NCBI GenBank assembly: GCA_026413225.1
Contig: CM048591.1
Span: 47,575,803 to 47,639,802, forward strand
Reading direction: 5' to 3'
From: Otis tarda
Lineage: Eukaryota > Chordata > Aves > Otidiformes > Otididae
Length of the DNA stretch: 64,000 nucleotides
A model generated the notes under the pieces. It saw only the letters and a program-made list of their open reading frames with translations. It did no database searches and was not told the origin of the DNA. Of this stretch, positions 11,928-22,540 are shown piece by piece. Every line of letters begins with the position of its first letter. The first letter of the stretch is position 1. The position numbers and the translations under genes are program-made.

Positions 11928-13100
11928 AATCATAGAATCATAGAATCATAGAATGGTTAGAGTTGGAAGGGACCTTCAAAGGTCATCTAGTCCAACCCCC
12001 CTGCAAGAAGCAGGGACATCCCTGACTAGATCAGGTTGCTCAGAGCCTCATCCAGCCTGGCCTTGAACATTTCCAGGGATGGGGCATCAACCACCTCTCC
12101 GGGCAACCTGTTCCAGTGCTCTACAACTCTCATTGTAAAAAATTTTTTTCTAATATCTAATCTAAACCTACCTCCTTCTAATTTAAACCCATTACCCCTT
12201 GTCCTATCACAACAGGCCCTACTGAACAGCTTCTCCCCATCTTTCCTGTAGGCCCCCTTGAGGTATTGGAAGACCGCTATCAGGTCTCCGCGGAGCCTCC
12301 TCTTCTCCAGGCTGAACAGCCCCAACCCTCTCAGCCTGTCCTCATAGGAGAGGTGCTCCTGCCCTCTGATCATCTTGGTGGCCCTCCTCTGGACCCTTTC
12401 CAACTGGTCCATGTCCTTCTTGTGTTGGGAACTCCAGAACTGGACGCAGTACTCCAGGTGGGGTCTCACCAGGGCAGAGTAGAGGGGCAGAATCATCTCC
12501 CTCGACCTGCTGGCCACGTTCCTCTTGATGCAGCCCAGGATGCGGTTGGCCTTCTGGGCCGCAAGGGCGCATTGCCCGCTCATGTTGAGCCTCTCGTCCA
12601 CCAGCACTCCCAAATCTTTCTCCTCAGGGCTGCTCTCAATCCATTCTCTGCCCAGCCTGTATTTGTGCCTGGGATTGCCATGACCCAGGTGCAGGACCTT
12701 GCACTTGGCCTGGTTGAACTTCATGAGGTTGGCATGGGCCCACCTCTCCAGCCTGTCAAGGTCCCTCTGGATGGCATCCCTCCCTTCCAGCGAGTCGACG
12801 GCACCACACAGCTTGGTGTCATCGGCGAACTTGCTGAGGGTGCACTCTATCCCACTGTCCATGTCACCGACAAAGATGTTGAACAGGGCCGGGCCCAACA
12901 CGAACCCCTGAGGGACGCCACTGGTGACCGATCTCCACTTGGACATTGAGCCATTGACCACCACTCTCTGAGTGCGGCCATCCAGCCAACTCCTTATCCA
13001 CTGAGTGGTCCATCCATCGAACCCATGCCTCTCTAGTTTAGAGAGAAGGATGTCGTGCGGGAGAGAAGGATGTCGTGCGGGAGAGAAGGATGTCGTGCGG
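11928..13100 (-). mobile_element. CR1 LINE copy B, 5'-truncated, well preserved
   Basis: This is a reverse-strand CR1 element. Its 3' terminus, at the low-coordinate end, carries three perfect AATCATAG tail units at 11928-11951. Next comes the short CR1 3' UTR (GGTTAGAGTTGGAAGGGACC in plus-strand reading), then the C-terminal 60 percent or so of a long open frame. The 5' end is truncated inside the reverse-transcriptase domain, just downstream of the KAFDTVPHDIL region. There the CR1-derived 20 bp encoding PHDILLS is present three times in tandem (13041-13100). The endonuclease, ORF1 and the N-terminal palm are missing, so it cannot move by itself. The open frame and tidy tail make it look like one of the younger insertions in this window. 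Confidence 0.97.
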
Positions 13101-13165
13101 GAATGATGAGAATAATGAGAATGATGGGAATAATGAGACCTACTCCCTCCTTCTGTCCTTGCCAT
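12026..13165 (-). CDS. CR1 ORF2 C-terminal reverse-transcriptase fragment
   Basis: This is an uninterrupted 379-codon frame belonging to CR1 copy B, not a host gene. Residues 1-31 or so come from flanking DNA and the 9-bp and 20-bp tandem repeats ([12 protein letters not shown]). CR1 homology starts around residue 36 ([17 protein letters not shown]). RT motif B appears as [11 protein letters not shown] (residues 82-92), where most CR1 copies have SVLGP, and the catalytic box as FADD (113-116). The thumb and C-terminal region follow: [65 protein letters not shown] and the terminal LDEALSNLI. Motif A, the endonuclease domain and any true start are absent, so no functional enzyme is expected. 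The first ATG at 13165 lies in flanking sequence and is probably fortuitous. Confidence 0.9.
   Translation of the reverse strand: MARTEGGSRSHYSHHSHYSHHSRTTSFSPARHPSLPHDILLSKLERHGFDGWTTQWIRSWLDGRTQRVVVNGSMSKWRSVTSGVPQGFVLGPALFNIFVGDMDSGIECTLSKFADDTKLCGAVDSLEGRDAIQRDLDRLERWAHANLMKFNQAKCKVLHLGHGNPRHKYRLGREWIESSPEEKDLGVLVDERLNMSGQCALAAQKANRILGCIKRNVASRSREMILPLYSALVRPHLEYCVQFWSSQHKKDMDQLERVQRRATKMIRGQEHLSYEDRLRGLGLFSLEKRRLRGDLIAVFQYLKGAYRKDGEKLFSRACCDRTRGNGFKLEGGRFRLDIRKKFFTMRVVEHWNRLPGEVVDAPSLEMFKARLDEALSNLI
13041..13100. repeat. 20-bp unit x3 minisatellite derived from CR1
   Basis: GAGAGAAGGATGTCGTGCGG occurs three times without a mismatch at 13041-13060, 13061-13080 and 13081-13100. The reverse complement encodes the CR1 peptide PHDILLS, so the unit is the CR1 sequence at the truncation point. 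Because 60 bp is a multiple of three, the array does not close the frame. Confidence 0.95.
13101..13136. repeat. 9-bp unit x4 imperfect minisatellite
   Basis: The four units GAATGATGA, GAATAATGA, GAATGATGG and GAATAATGA directly abut the 20-bp array, at the junction between CR1 copy B and flanking DNA. The alternation of GATGA and AATGA units suggests an 18-bp higher-order unit copied twice. Confidence 0.9.
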
Positions 13166-13989
13166 TTGGTTTTAAAATGGCATTACTGCTTTTATCTTTG
13201 CATTTACTAAGAGAAAGTTAAACATTTGTCTTCAAGCCCTGCAAACACTTGGACTAATATATAATTTTCAAGCTCAACTAAAGTCAGTATACCAGAAAAG
13301 AACATACAGAGCTATCAAATGCTCTTTAGTAATCAGATGGGGATAAAGGTGAACAATGTTTTTTTTCCTCCATTGTTACGTTTAAGTAAGGTGACTCCTG
13401 AAACATCTTCCGTAGGAGATAATAGGCAACATAAAATCTTCAGACAAAAGTGTTTGAGCAAATTAATGCACATTCTTCTAGCAAAACGTGCTTTTGTCTG
13501 AAATGTTCTCTTCTAATATTAGCAGGAATAATACCTTTCATTTTCAACACTGTAAGAGATAGATAAAAAAAAAAAGCAAAACCTCTTGATTTTTACAATG
13601 TCTTTATCTCATTCCTTAGAATGAACTTTAAACCCTTCTGTAATCTATTCTGTAGTACAGGTCAGTCTGCACTTGTGCATCAAATGACCCAACAGAAGAC
13701 AATGGATTTAAAAAATCTGGAAAGCAGAAACAGAGCTTTTTAATACTACTGAACTAAAATAAGTTAATAAAATTATTTTTTTATTATTATTATTTTGCTG
13801 TACAAACTGTAATAGCAGCTTGTATCAATCAAATAATATATAGCTTTTTAATGTCCTTTTTTTTTCCTCTCATGTTTTACTTCGTGTTTGTTAAATGAAA
13901 GAATCTCTTTTTTTTCGTTCATTTCATTCCAAAATTGCTTTCATCCTAAAATGACATGCTGGGGAATTTTTCAGTCAACTTTATGACAT

Positions 13990-14340
13990 ATGGTAAATAA
14001 ACAAGGCTACATCCTAAGTTTAAATATGATAATAGGCACTCCATTTCATGTAGTTGTCATCATAATCACAATCTGTGAATGTACAAGTTTAATTTCTCAG
14101 CAACCTACTGCAACACAGAAATAGGCCTCAGCTCATCAGGGAAATATTAGTGGGCAATTGGTTTGCGGACTGCTAGTCTGTAAAATAAGCAAACCATTAA
14201 TCAGCCTTTCCGTGGCTCCAGTGCTGAATTAGCTAAAAGGTTCAAACAAAGCGACAGTCCTGCATGGGAATATTTAAAAATTATTTAGCGGGCTTGAGGC
14301 CTTTGGCAGCTGCTGCTGCAAAGTGCCAGCTGTTGGACAG
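13990..14340. promoter_or_regulatory. Candidate conserved non-coding element
   Basis: This is repeat-free sequence dense in transcription-factor-like words: AGCAAACCATTAATCAGCC (homeodomain core TTAATCA), CTGAATTAGC, GGTTCAAACAAAGCG (SOX/TCF-like ACAAAG), and two CAGCTG E-boxes near 14308 and 14330. This look is typical of vertebrate conserved enhancers, but conservation cannot be seen from one sequence, so this is inference only. Confidence 0.2.
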
Positions 14341-14512
14341 GGATCTGGACAACTTTCCAAAGACAAATGTTTTTAAAAAGATGTGTGTATATAAAAAGCC
14401 AAAGGTGACAGATCCAGCCAGGCTAGACAATGATATTAAAGAGCACAGCCTGATGTCTCCTGGCTGCAATGAGAATGTCTACGGAGATACTTTATCATAT
14501 TTCTTCTTTCAG

Positions 14513-14599
14513 AGCAAAGTGAGCCTCTGTGAGGGCCAGACTGCTGTTTATAGCCATTTGCTCAACACTCAGAGGGCGAAGAGCTTGGATGACTACAGG
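14513..14599 (+). other. Possible 87-bp exon (weak)
   Basis: An acceptor-like TCATATTTCTTCTTTCAG ends at 14512 and a donor-like CAGG|GTAATG starts at 14600. The 87 bp between is open in only one frame (29 codons, phase 0, starting SKVSLCEGQTAVYSHLL). It lies inside a 140-codon open frame (14264-14686). The peptide is not recognised. Confidence 0.1.
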
Positions 14600-15541
14600 G
14601 TAATGCCCTGTCAAAGCAGGACCCAGGAGATAGGGAGAAGGGAAAGAAAAAGGAAAACTGAACCTAACGGGGATCCCAATGGATAGAGAGGGTGGCTGAA
14701 TGTTTGTCTGGAGTACAGAGGGCAAACAGAGTAAGCACAACCCCAGTCATGGGGTGAGAGGAGACCCAGCAGCTGCTGGTGCACCCCATGGGCTGAAGCA
14801 CCATCTCAGAGGCTGCTGCTGGTCCAGAAACTCCAGCCTGATGCTCGTTAAGACATCTGTTCCCACACAAAAATCCAGAGCAAGTGCAAGGTGCTTGTAT
14901 CCCCTGTGGTAGATAGTGTTTTCTGTATAGAAAAGAATCATTAGGGTTTGACCAAAAATGATGCACTTAGAGACATCTCTTTTTTGTGGTTGAACCTAGA
15001 GAGCATTAATCTGGACTTTACATATCAGAGTGTAAAGCCAATGGGTAAGTACATGTCTTTTGTTTTGTTTGTTGAATGTCAACACAACCTCCAAGATAAA
15101 AATCAGAACCAAGGTGTACACAAGTAGCAGTAGTACACAGAGGAATCAATATTAGAGCTCTTGTATCAGAATTTCCTGCCTGGAGAACATTGTCACATGA
15201 GTAACAACAACATAGTGTTGTTATAGTATAGTTGTGCATTTAAAGGGCTGCTATAAAATTCTAAAATCAATCTTTCTTCATTCTACATGTGTACATACAG
15301 AAAAGAACACAGTAACAGGAACTTGTTTCCATCACAGCACTTTGTGGTGTATTCAGATCTTGGACACAAGGGTTGAGTAATTTGCTTCTTGGGGTTTTTC
15401 CAAGTCTGCACACAAGCTGAGGTTTTGCTTTTTGTTCTTTTTTTTTTAAGATGCATTTTTTTCTCATTGCTTTTTACAATGGAGATGCTACTTTATGATA
15501 TCTGTAACTGGTCAAAAATTAAACTTCATAGATTGGCATGC

Positions 15542-15581
15542 AAAATTCTCATCTTCACTGACGCTTCTCAGTGAGAATTTT
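15542..15581. repeat. 40-nt bulged hairpin
   Basis: AAAATTCT (15542-15549) pairs with AGAATTTT (15574-15581). CACTGA (15556-15561) pairs with TCAGTG (15568-15573) around a 6-nt loop. CATCTT is left as a 6-nt bulge on one side. The 14 paired bases have no mismatch. Confidence 0.85.
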
Positions 15582-18059
15582 GCTCAGTCTGCTACTCCAT
15601 TTGTAAGAGAGAAGTTTTACCCAGTCAGCTCTGAGGTATCAGCTACTTTATTATGTGTAGCTGATGCTAGAATCATCATGAAGTTTTAAGTTGTGAAGTC
15701 TGGCATCAGAAACTAAGGAAGTATGTCATGGGCTTGAGTCCTAGCAAGATGTCAAGGGGGACAGTTGCTGCTTACCAGTGGTAATTATTCTCTGCAAAAA
15801 CTGACAGTCTCGAAAAAGTGGTGAAACAAATTATCTTAGCACTTTTTTGGGTAGGAGTTAACAGGCACTCTTGGCAACAAGCGGAAAATAAGTCAAACCA
15901 GTGACTCTTTGAAAGACGCATGCATTTTAGTGCACTGTCAGCTATTTCCTCCACATTCCTTGGCCCAAATTTTCCATTAGTGCATATTGTCATGGAAGAT
16001 TCACAGTATAAGTGAAGGTGCCTTGGTTTATATCAGCTAGAGTCTGAAATCTCATATGCTTATCATAACGAAGAAATACCTAAGAAACCCACATGGAAAT
16101 GACATTACTGATGCATTAAAAATAAACCAATCCTCAGATTTAAGAACAGGTCATTTATTAGGTTGTTCAATGCATTTTTGCCCATGCATTCAATTAAAAA
16201 TCACTGACTACATCACAGCTGCCTGCCAGGGAGGCCCACCCCAGCCCTGGGTGACACGGGCAAGGAAGGGCTGGACTACCCTGTGGCCTCCCTGTGGGAC
16301 ATGAGCCTGGGGTTGGGTGGCTGTCACCATCACGGAGGGTCAGGGAGCCCCCACAACAGCACTCGAATGCACCGCCAACAGCATCCTCGGGTTTGCATGG
16401 CCGCAATCCAGACACATAATTGTCACCGTCCAAACAGCAGTAATGGCATTAGTGCTACCTGCAAACTCATGCCTGGAGTTTGGGTCACCAGTATATGCGT
16501 ATCCCAAGGAATCAATACTTGCATCTTTTCTACGGTCATTTCTATTCCCTTCAGCCGGTGAAGAAGTCTCTGTAAAGCTAATAGTTTTGAAGTACAGTTG
16601 CCAGAGAGGTATAAAGCTGCAGCTTATGCTGATCTCAGTTCCGCATTCTTGTGTTTTCAGATCATATATAAAGAATTGTATGGAAATTGTTGTTGTAGTG
16701 CAGAACAGATAAAGCAATTCAAAATTCTGTTCCTTAGGACCCACAGATTTACATGGGTTAACCCTGTGCTTTATTTTAGTTTAAGTTATTTAGAAATTCA
16801 GATGCTAAGCAGATGTGCTTTAAAAAAAAACAAACCCCTCAGCAATTTCCTATGAGAGCTGAGAAACTCACACAACAAACATAATCTTCCTGAAGAGTAA
16901 CTGAAAGACCATTTTTGTACTATGCCCTATACTTGTCTCCCCATGACATGGACTGTGACCTATGTCATGAAAACAGAGGCATACTGCTGTCAGATGTTCA
17001 TGAGAACAACGGGAAGGAGATGAATGTGCTAAGACAAACCCAACCTCACTAAGAATTTTTGAGGTGAAGCTTGCATTGATCTTTAGCTTAGTACATGTAG
17101 TCTCTCCGTGGGAGCAAACTGGCTGTCCCCAGCTGCCTTCTTGCATTGTAAGTACGTGAGACAGATCATCTGCCTAACCACCCCTCAGGCCCATGCACTC
17201 ATCTGCCCCTGCAGTTCCCACCGGCTGCTGTGGGGAGAGCACCAACGCCAGCTCCTCCCACCCCTGCACCCACAATGCCCTTGGGGAGAGATGAGAAAAT
17301 AGCCGCGTGTTTTTGTAGTGAGGCTCTTGCCCACAAGTGCTTGCCCACAGCCACCTCTGAGGGGATATTTGATCACCTCGTTGCAATCTGGGCCTGCCCA
17401 CCATGTCAAGACCCTGCTCAAGCGCACATCCTGAGCAAGCACTGCTAATTACACAGTGTGTATTTTGGGATTTCAGTAGCTCGGGCTCCAGTTCTTTAAC
17501 AAAGACACTGATCTCCCATTGTCACATTGAGTACTGAACTCTGCAAGTACCTGAGTTTATCCATGTGGAAGGTGGGAATGCAAACACCAGAACCATGCAG
17601 TAGAAAGCAATATAACTACTGCATTTTGCATTAAAAAAATATTTTTATGCCACCTAGAAATCTTGTCTTTGTCACTTAATCAGACTTCATAATTATAATT
17701 GTAAGTGTTCCCAAGAGATTGCAAGATTAAACCACTACTTTTGAAATATCATAGCCCTAAGCACAAGTTTCACGTTGTAATCTTCATACTATATGATTGG
17801 ACTACAAGTCAAAATCAGTTCTGAGCAGTGCAAACAGGATGATTTGAGGCTAGCTAAGCATTTGGTTACATCCATTTTAAAATTTAGTTTACTAGTTGGA
17901 AAACTACAGTATTTCCAAATTATTTTTTGTGTCATTATGAGCAAAAGGTCTATGGAATCATGTTCATCAGATATATGAGTTGATCACATTCACGCTGGAA
18001 GAAGATTATCTGGTTCACGCATTCCATCATTCCAAAACTTTTTTTTTTGATACAAGACT

Positions 18060-18360
18060 TATTTTTGATGCTGTGTCTTGGCCCAGAGCAGCTGAAATTG
18101 CATGCGGTTTGCCTTGAATAACAGAATTATTAATAAATAAAGTGTCAATGATTTCTCTGTTTTGCATGTGTTATCTGCAAATAGTACATATCAGAGCGGA
18201 GTGTGAGGTCGGCTGAAGAAGAAAGTGACGTTCTTGTCTCTAAACCCAGCGACCTTTTGACAAAAGAGGTTTTGCAGTTTGTGTCGCTGCTGCTGCTGAC
18301 AATCAGTTAAGCCCCCAAATAGATCTTGTCTAAACCTCCACATCCTTTGTCTGGTAAGAT
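18060..18360. promoter_or_regulatory. Candidate conserved non-coding element
   Basis: Repeat-free sequence containing AACAGAATTATTAATAAATA (homeodomain-like), GACCTTTTGACAAAAGAGG (TCF-like words in both orientations) and a short CTG run (GCTGCTGCTGCTGA). Only its composition suggests regulatory constraint. No gene is seen. Confidence 0.12.
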
Positions 18361-19659
18361 TATTTTCTGTTGCTGCTTTACACACCAAAGGACTCTCTGA
18401 GGAGGCACAGCATCGGTATTTTAAAGAGAGTAAGAGAGAACCCGAAACATGGTCAGAGCTTTAAAAATGGCTCTCTTTATGGAACAGAAAACAAGTTTCC
18501 AAAGATAGAAAACCCATTGCATTTCCTTGAAAGATTACTCAGTATAGTTATATTTCCAAACTAAACAGATTACATTTACAGCATGACAAAATACATTTAG
18601 AAAAAAATTTTGTCAAGTACCACATAGCTCTGAAATCAGAGTGTTTCCCAGTGGGGGCTCTGAGCCATGCTAAATTAATGCCATATAGCTGCATTACTCT
18701 TCTGCCTCTGTCTGACACAGAGAGCTCAGGCTTTCTGTCCCGACCCTCAGCTTCCCACAGCCACCCTCTACCTCTCCAGTTCCTGTCTGCTGTCAGCACG
18801 TGCAGAGACAGCCCAAGAAACTCCTGTGACATTTCTGGACCAGCATCCAAAAGGCACAGGTTACGGCAGGCTATTGATGGCATTTGAGAGGAAGATCTTT
18901 AGAAATACAGGGAGGGGAAAGGGAAGAGCAGCAAATTGCCTTATTTTTTCCAAGAAACTTGTAAACACTTTTTTTTTTTTTTGTTTGGGAAATCTTGGAG
19001 ACTGGCTGCTTGATTCGGCTTACTTCTACAGTGAGTTTATCTCGTCTTGTTCTCCGAGTCCACTCAAAGGGCCAAATCCACAGAAGGCCATGATAAAACC
19101 CTCGCTTATTTCAACAGTGACCAAGTGTTTCACGTAAGTAAATAGAAATTGTTTGTAAGAACAGCTTAAACATTTTGAATGGCACACAGTAGTTACAGTC
19201 CCACAGAGTACGCGCAAAGCTGCTCTTCAGGGCAGGGAGACGGTCAGGAACTTTTGTCTCTTAAAAACTGTTGGAAAAGAAATCTGCCCATTGCTCAACT
19301 CCTGCTTCCAGCCTTCAACAGTAACATTTCTACTGATGGTAGATTTTACAGAAAATGTTTTAGAGATCTACCAGAAACATCATACTGCAATATCACACAA
19401 TGAAGACCAGAGTCATTTACAACTTCACATTTGCAAGTGCAACTTTGTTTTAAACAAAGCTGCAGGAAGGCCCAAGAACAAAATGGTTTGTTTTTTTTTT
19501 TAGCTTAAGGAGGATAAAGCAGACAGTGAAATGTATGATTGACACAGTAAACCTTTTATTTGTTGTTCTAGCTGAATTTTCACGTTTACATGTACATTTC
19601 TGACCCAATGGAGTAGCAGAATACTTTGTTGTTAAATACTTTCTGTCCATTTGTTATGT

Positions 19660-20000
19660 CATACAAATGAAGTTCTTCTCTTTGCATTTGTTCTTCTAAT
19701 ACATTTTCTACATTCATTGTTTATTTTTTCTCCCTTTATAAAGATACTTTATCTTCTCCCTTAGTTTTTTCTCTCTAATCAGCCTTCTACCCCACTCTTG
19801 TAGCTGTAGATGTCTCTCAACACTTTTCTCTGCATTGTGTAGTAATTGTTTCATTAATTTACTTTTTTTTTCTCCTTTTAGTCCTTTTATCTGATTTTAA
19901 CTGTTGCCTTCTACCTCCATTAGCCACAGCCTCCTTTGTTTCTCTTTTTCTTCTCTCACCATATCCTCATTTTATCACCTGCCAACTTTCCTGTAATCAG
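19660..20000 (+). other. Long pyrimidine-rich tract with several acceptor-like ends
   Basis: About 340 bp on the plus strand consist mostly of T and C. There are repeated tract-plus-AG endings: TTCTCCCTTAG near 19764, TTTCTCCTTTTAG near 19881, and TTTCCTGTAATCAG at 20000. Ten bases, GAGGTGAAAG, separate the last AG from GTAAGC at 20011, which has the form of a micro-exon. No coding frame supports a real exon. The tract may be intronic or an eroded simple repeat. Confidence 0.35.
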
Positions 20001-20497
20001 GAGGTGAAAGGTAAGCATTACAGGCCCAGTTTAGGACCAGAGGTCCTGAGACTTTACATCAAAATTTTGTTTCACATTCTTAAACTCCTGCCACTGTCGT
20101 TGCCAAAAGTCTTGAAAGTACTGCTGTAATTAGTGCAACAGTTTTAATGGATGCAACTAGTCTAATTGAAGTAACAGTGGTTGCCTGAACTTGTGGAAAG
20201 TCTGAAATACTAGTCCAAAAGTTTTTTCTTTTGCTCCCTGTCTTGCATCCTCATTGCCCTACAGGAAGGGGAGGAGAAATAATCCTTATGTTTCTCGTGG
20301 GTGTGTGGAAAACTTTTGCTTCTACATTACTCAGGCTGGGTGAGATGTGAGTGCCACTGTTGTTGTAGATGTGGAGCCTCACCTATTGTGTCTGATGCCA
20401 GGGCTGCCTTACACCAGTCCTGTCCATCTTCGTACCCTGCAGATTATGTACACTCAGGGTCTTCTCTATCTTGCTTTCTCCAAGTCCTCCATCACAG

Positions 20498-20509
20498 ACA
20501 CACACACAC
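20498..20509. repeat. (AC)6 microsatellite
   Basis: Six consecutive AC dinucleotides inside a slightly longer impure CA stretch. Confidence 0.8.
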
Positions 20510-21916
20510 GCACATGTGCCTGCTCTCAGAAGATGGATGTACTTTACAACAGAGACAAGATCCATGGGGCCAGCAGAAAATTCAGATCAGAGGAAGGTGG
20601 TCAGAGATAGTTCTTGGTGTGAGTACAAGAGAGGTTCTTAAACAACACATGTGTTAATAGATATTTAGTAGACAGTAGATGGTGCTCCAGTATAACTGGC
20701 ACTAGGTTTCATAGCAGCAGCTTTTCTGGACAACTACCTTTTCTTAGCTCTCAGCAGATATGGCCCTGCCTGAATTTGTGAGGAAAAAAAAAAGGAGCAG
20801 CAAGACCATCAGGTCGTGATAGGATGGAAGATTAGGTTTGACTGGGAGACTGGCACATAGCCACACCTGTCAAAGGCAGGGTCACTGGGGACCTTTTTCT
20901 GTGGGTCACTGCCTTAGCACATGGGATAATTGCTGCCCTGTATCCTTTTTCCCAGCAGTGGGTTCTTAGATCTACTTAGTCCTAGCTGCCCCAATTCATC
21001 AGCTGATTAGAAGGTTGGAGCTCAGGCATATCTCTGTGTATTGTGACAGCAACTTGTGCTCCTGCCATTTACTTTATTCTGATGAATTAGGGAGTTAGCA
21101 GACTCATTTTTTTCCTGTACTTAGACTTGGCTAGTTTTGCTCTGTGTACTGAAAGCAGTGTGGTGACATGTCAGCAAAGATGCTTCATCGTGATGTAATT
21201 AGTGCACATACCAGCCCTTCAGACCAGCAGCCAGCTGTGGCTCATTAGGATCTTAGCTGCAGGCTGCATTTCATTTGTGAGCAATGTTCTACCCTTCATA
21301 TCTGATCATCCTTGTGAAAATAAACCTCAGTGACACATTCAGGCGTCACACGTGGGTTTCTTGGACCAGCCAGAAACACCAGCCAAATGTCCTGGTATGG
21401 GTGCACAGACCCTGTCATCTCAGTGGTGTCAGGCTGAGGGACATCCCCTGAAAAATAAGCTTTCCACTGATGCTTGTGTCAGTCACTGGGCTGTGTCTCT
21501 CACAGCTATTTTCTTGTGAGGAAGCAGAGTATTGATCCTTTTGTCATAACGCCTTTTCTATGCCAATGCCTGCCCTGGCAGAGGTGGAAAAGCCTGTGTC
21601 CCGCCTCTTTGCCCACATTTGCTAAATATGACCCTTGAGCAGGCAGCCGTGGAGAGCAAAGTGCAGTTTGCGACAGTGCCTCGCAGCCACCGCCTTACAA
21701 AAGACCCCAGCGAAAGGCAGGGCAAGGCAAAGCCCCTGGTTTCTGGCTTTCTAACCTGCCTGCCTACTCTGTGAGCGGCTGTAGGGGAACTGGAGGCCAC
21801 ATTGTCTTAAACCCTGCCCTAAACTCTCTGGCAACCACTCAGCCACTGGCACAACTGCCAGCAATCCCAACCTGCAGTGCCGGGACAATGGCTTCCTTAG
21901 GCAAGGGTACACAAAA

Positions 21917-21944
21917 TCATAGAGTCATAGAATCATGGATTCAC
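21917..21944 (-). mobile_element. CR1 tail scrap
   Basis: ATCATAGAGTCATAGAATCATGGA consists of three near-identical 8-bp CR1 tail units in minus orientation. The body sequence expected next (GGTTGGAAGGGACC) is absent, so either the insertion was tiny or the rest has been lost. Confidence 0.5.
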
Positions 21945-22477
21945 ATCTTTTTGAAATCACTCTGACTGCAGGACTGCCAGGTGCTTTCTGCAGGATCTGC
22001 TTGCAAGGGGGTTTCCTGTGTGGCTATGGCTCTGTAACTGTGCTTTAGAGGTTCAAAGAGAATTGGATTTTTGCTGGAATTTCTCCAGCTGAGCTCATTA
22101 ATTGAGATGTTCCTTTGGCTCCAGTGGGGCACACTATAGAGTATCATTAGATTTATTCCAGTGTTGGAAATATAGGAAATAGAGCTGTTTAGGCAAACAG
22201 CCAGTGTAAATTGGCATATGCTGTAGATAAAGCCAAGTAATCAGGTTGCTTCCTTCTAGGGAAATAACAGAAATATGTATGAAACTACGCTGTCCCTTTA
22301 ATGGACTTTTAAAAAATATTCCCTCAAGCTACATATGGGCAGCTTTGAATCCATTGTTAACATCTTTAGAGTGTGTTTGGTTTCCTGGTAGAGGAAGTAA
22401 TAACAGTAAAGCAAACAAATGCCTTAATTAAACCAGCACGTGAGAAGAGGCAAGGGTAATGTCATAATATTATATTC

Positions 22478-22540
22478 ACTAGTAATAGTATGTATTATAT
22501 ACTAGTAATGTACATATTATATACGCTGGTAATATTAATG
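22478..22540. repeat. Imperfect 22-23-bp tandem repeat, about 3 units
   Basis: ACTAGTAATAGTATGTATTATAT (22478-22500, given here as one unit of 23) is followed by a 22-bp copy starting ACTAGTAATGTACATATTAT and by a decayed third copy starting ACGCTGGTAATATTAATG. It is very AT-rich. Confidence 0.75.

Larger units (their letters stand above)
13137..21916. other. Unique gene-poor DNA, AT-rich at its left
   Basis: No known gene is recognised. From 13550 to 13960 the sequence is very AT-rich, with a short TAT repeat near 13781-13793. Separately listed items are a conserved-looking block (13990-14340), an exon-like site (14513), a hairpin (15542-15581) and a pyrimidine tract (19660-20000). GC-richer patches at 16200-16450, 17170-17440 and 21540-21900 give several overlapping open frames of 60-130 codons on both strands, none with a recognisable domain. 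(AC)6 lies at 20498-20509 and T14 at 18969-18982. Confidence 0.55.

Noticed and set aside
12266-12949. 227-codon plus-strand open frame
   Set aside because: It is the antisense shadow of the CR1 copy B ORF2 frame, not a gene.
16194-16744. Frames of up to 134 codons on both strands
   Set aside because: Sense and antisense frames overlap in the same GC-rich patch. No domain is recognised and neither strand is favoured.
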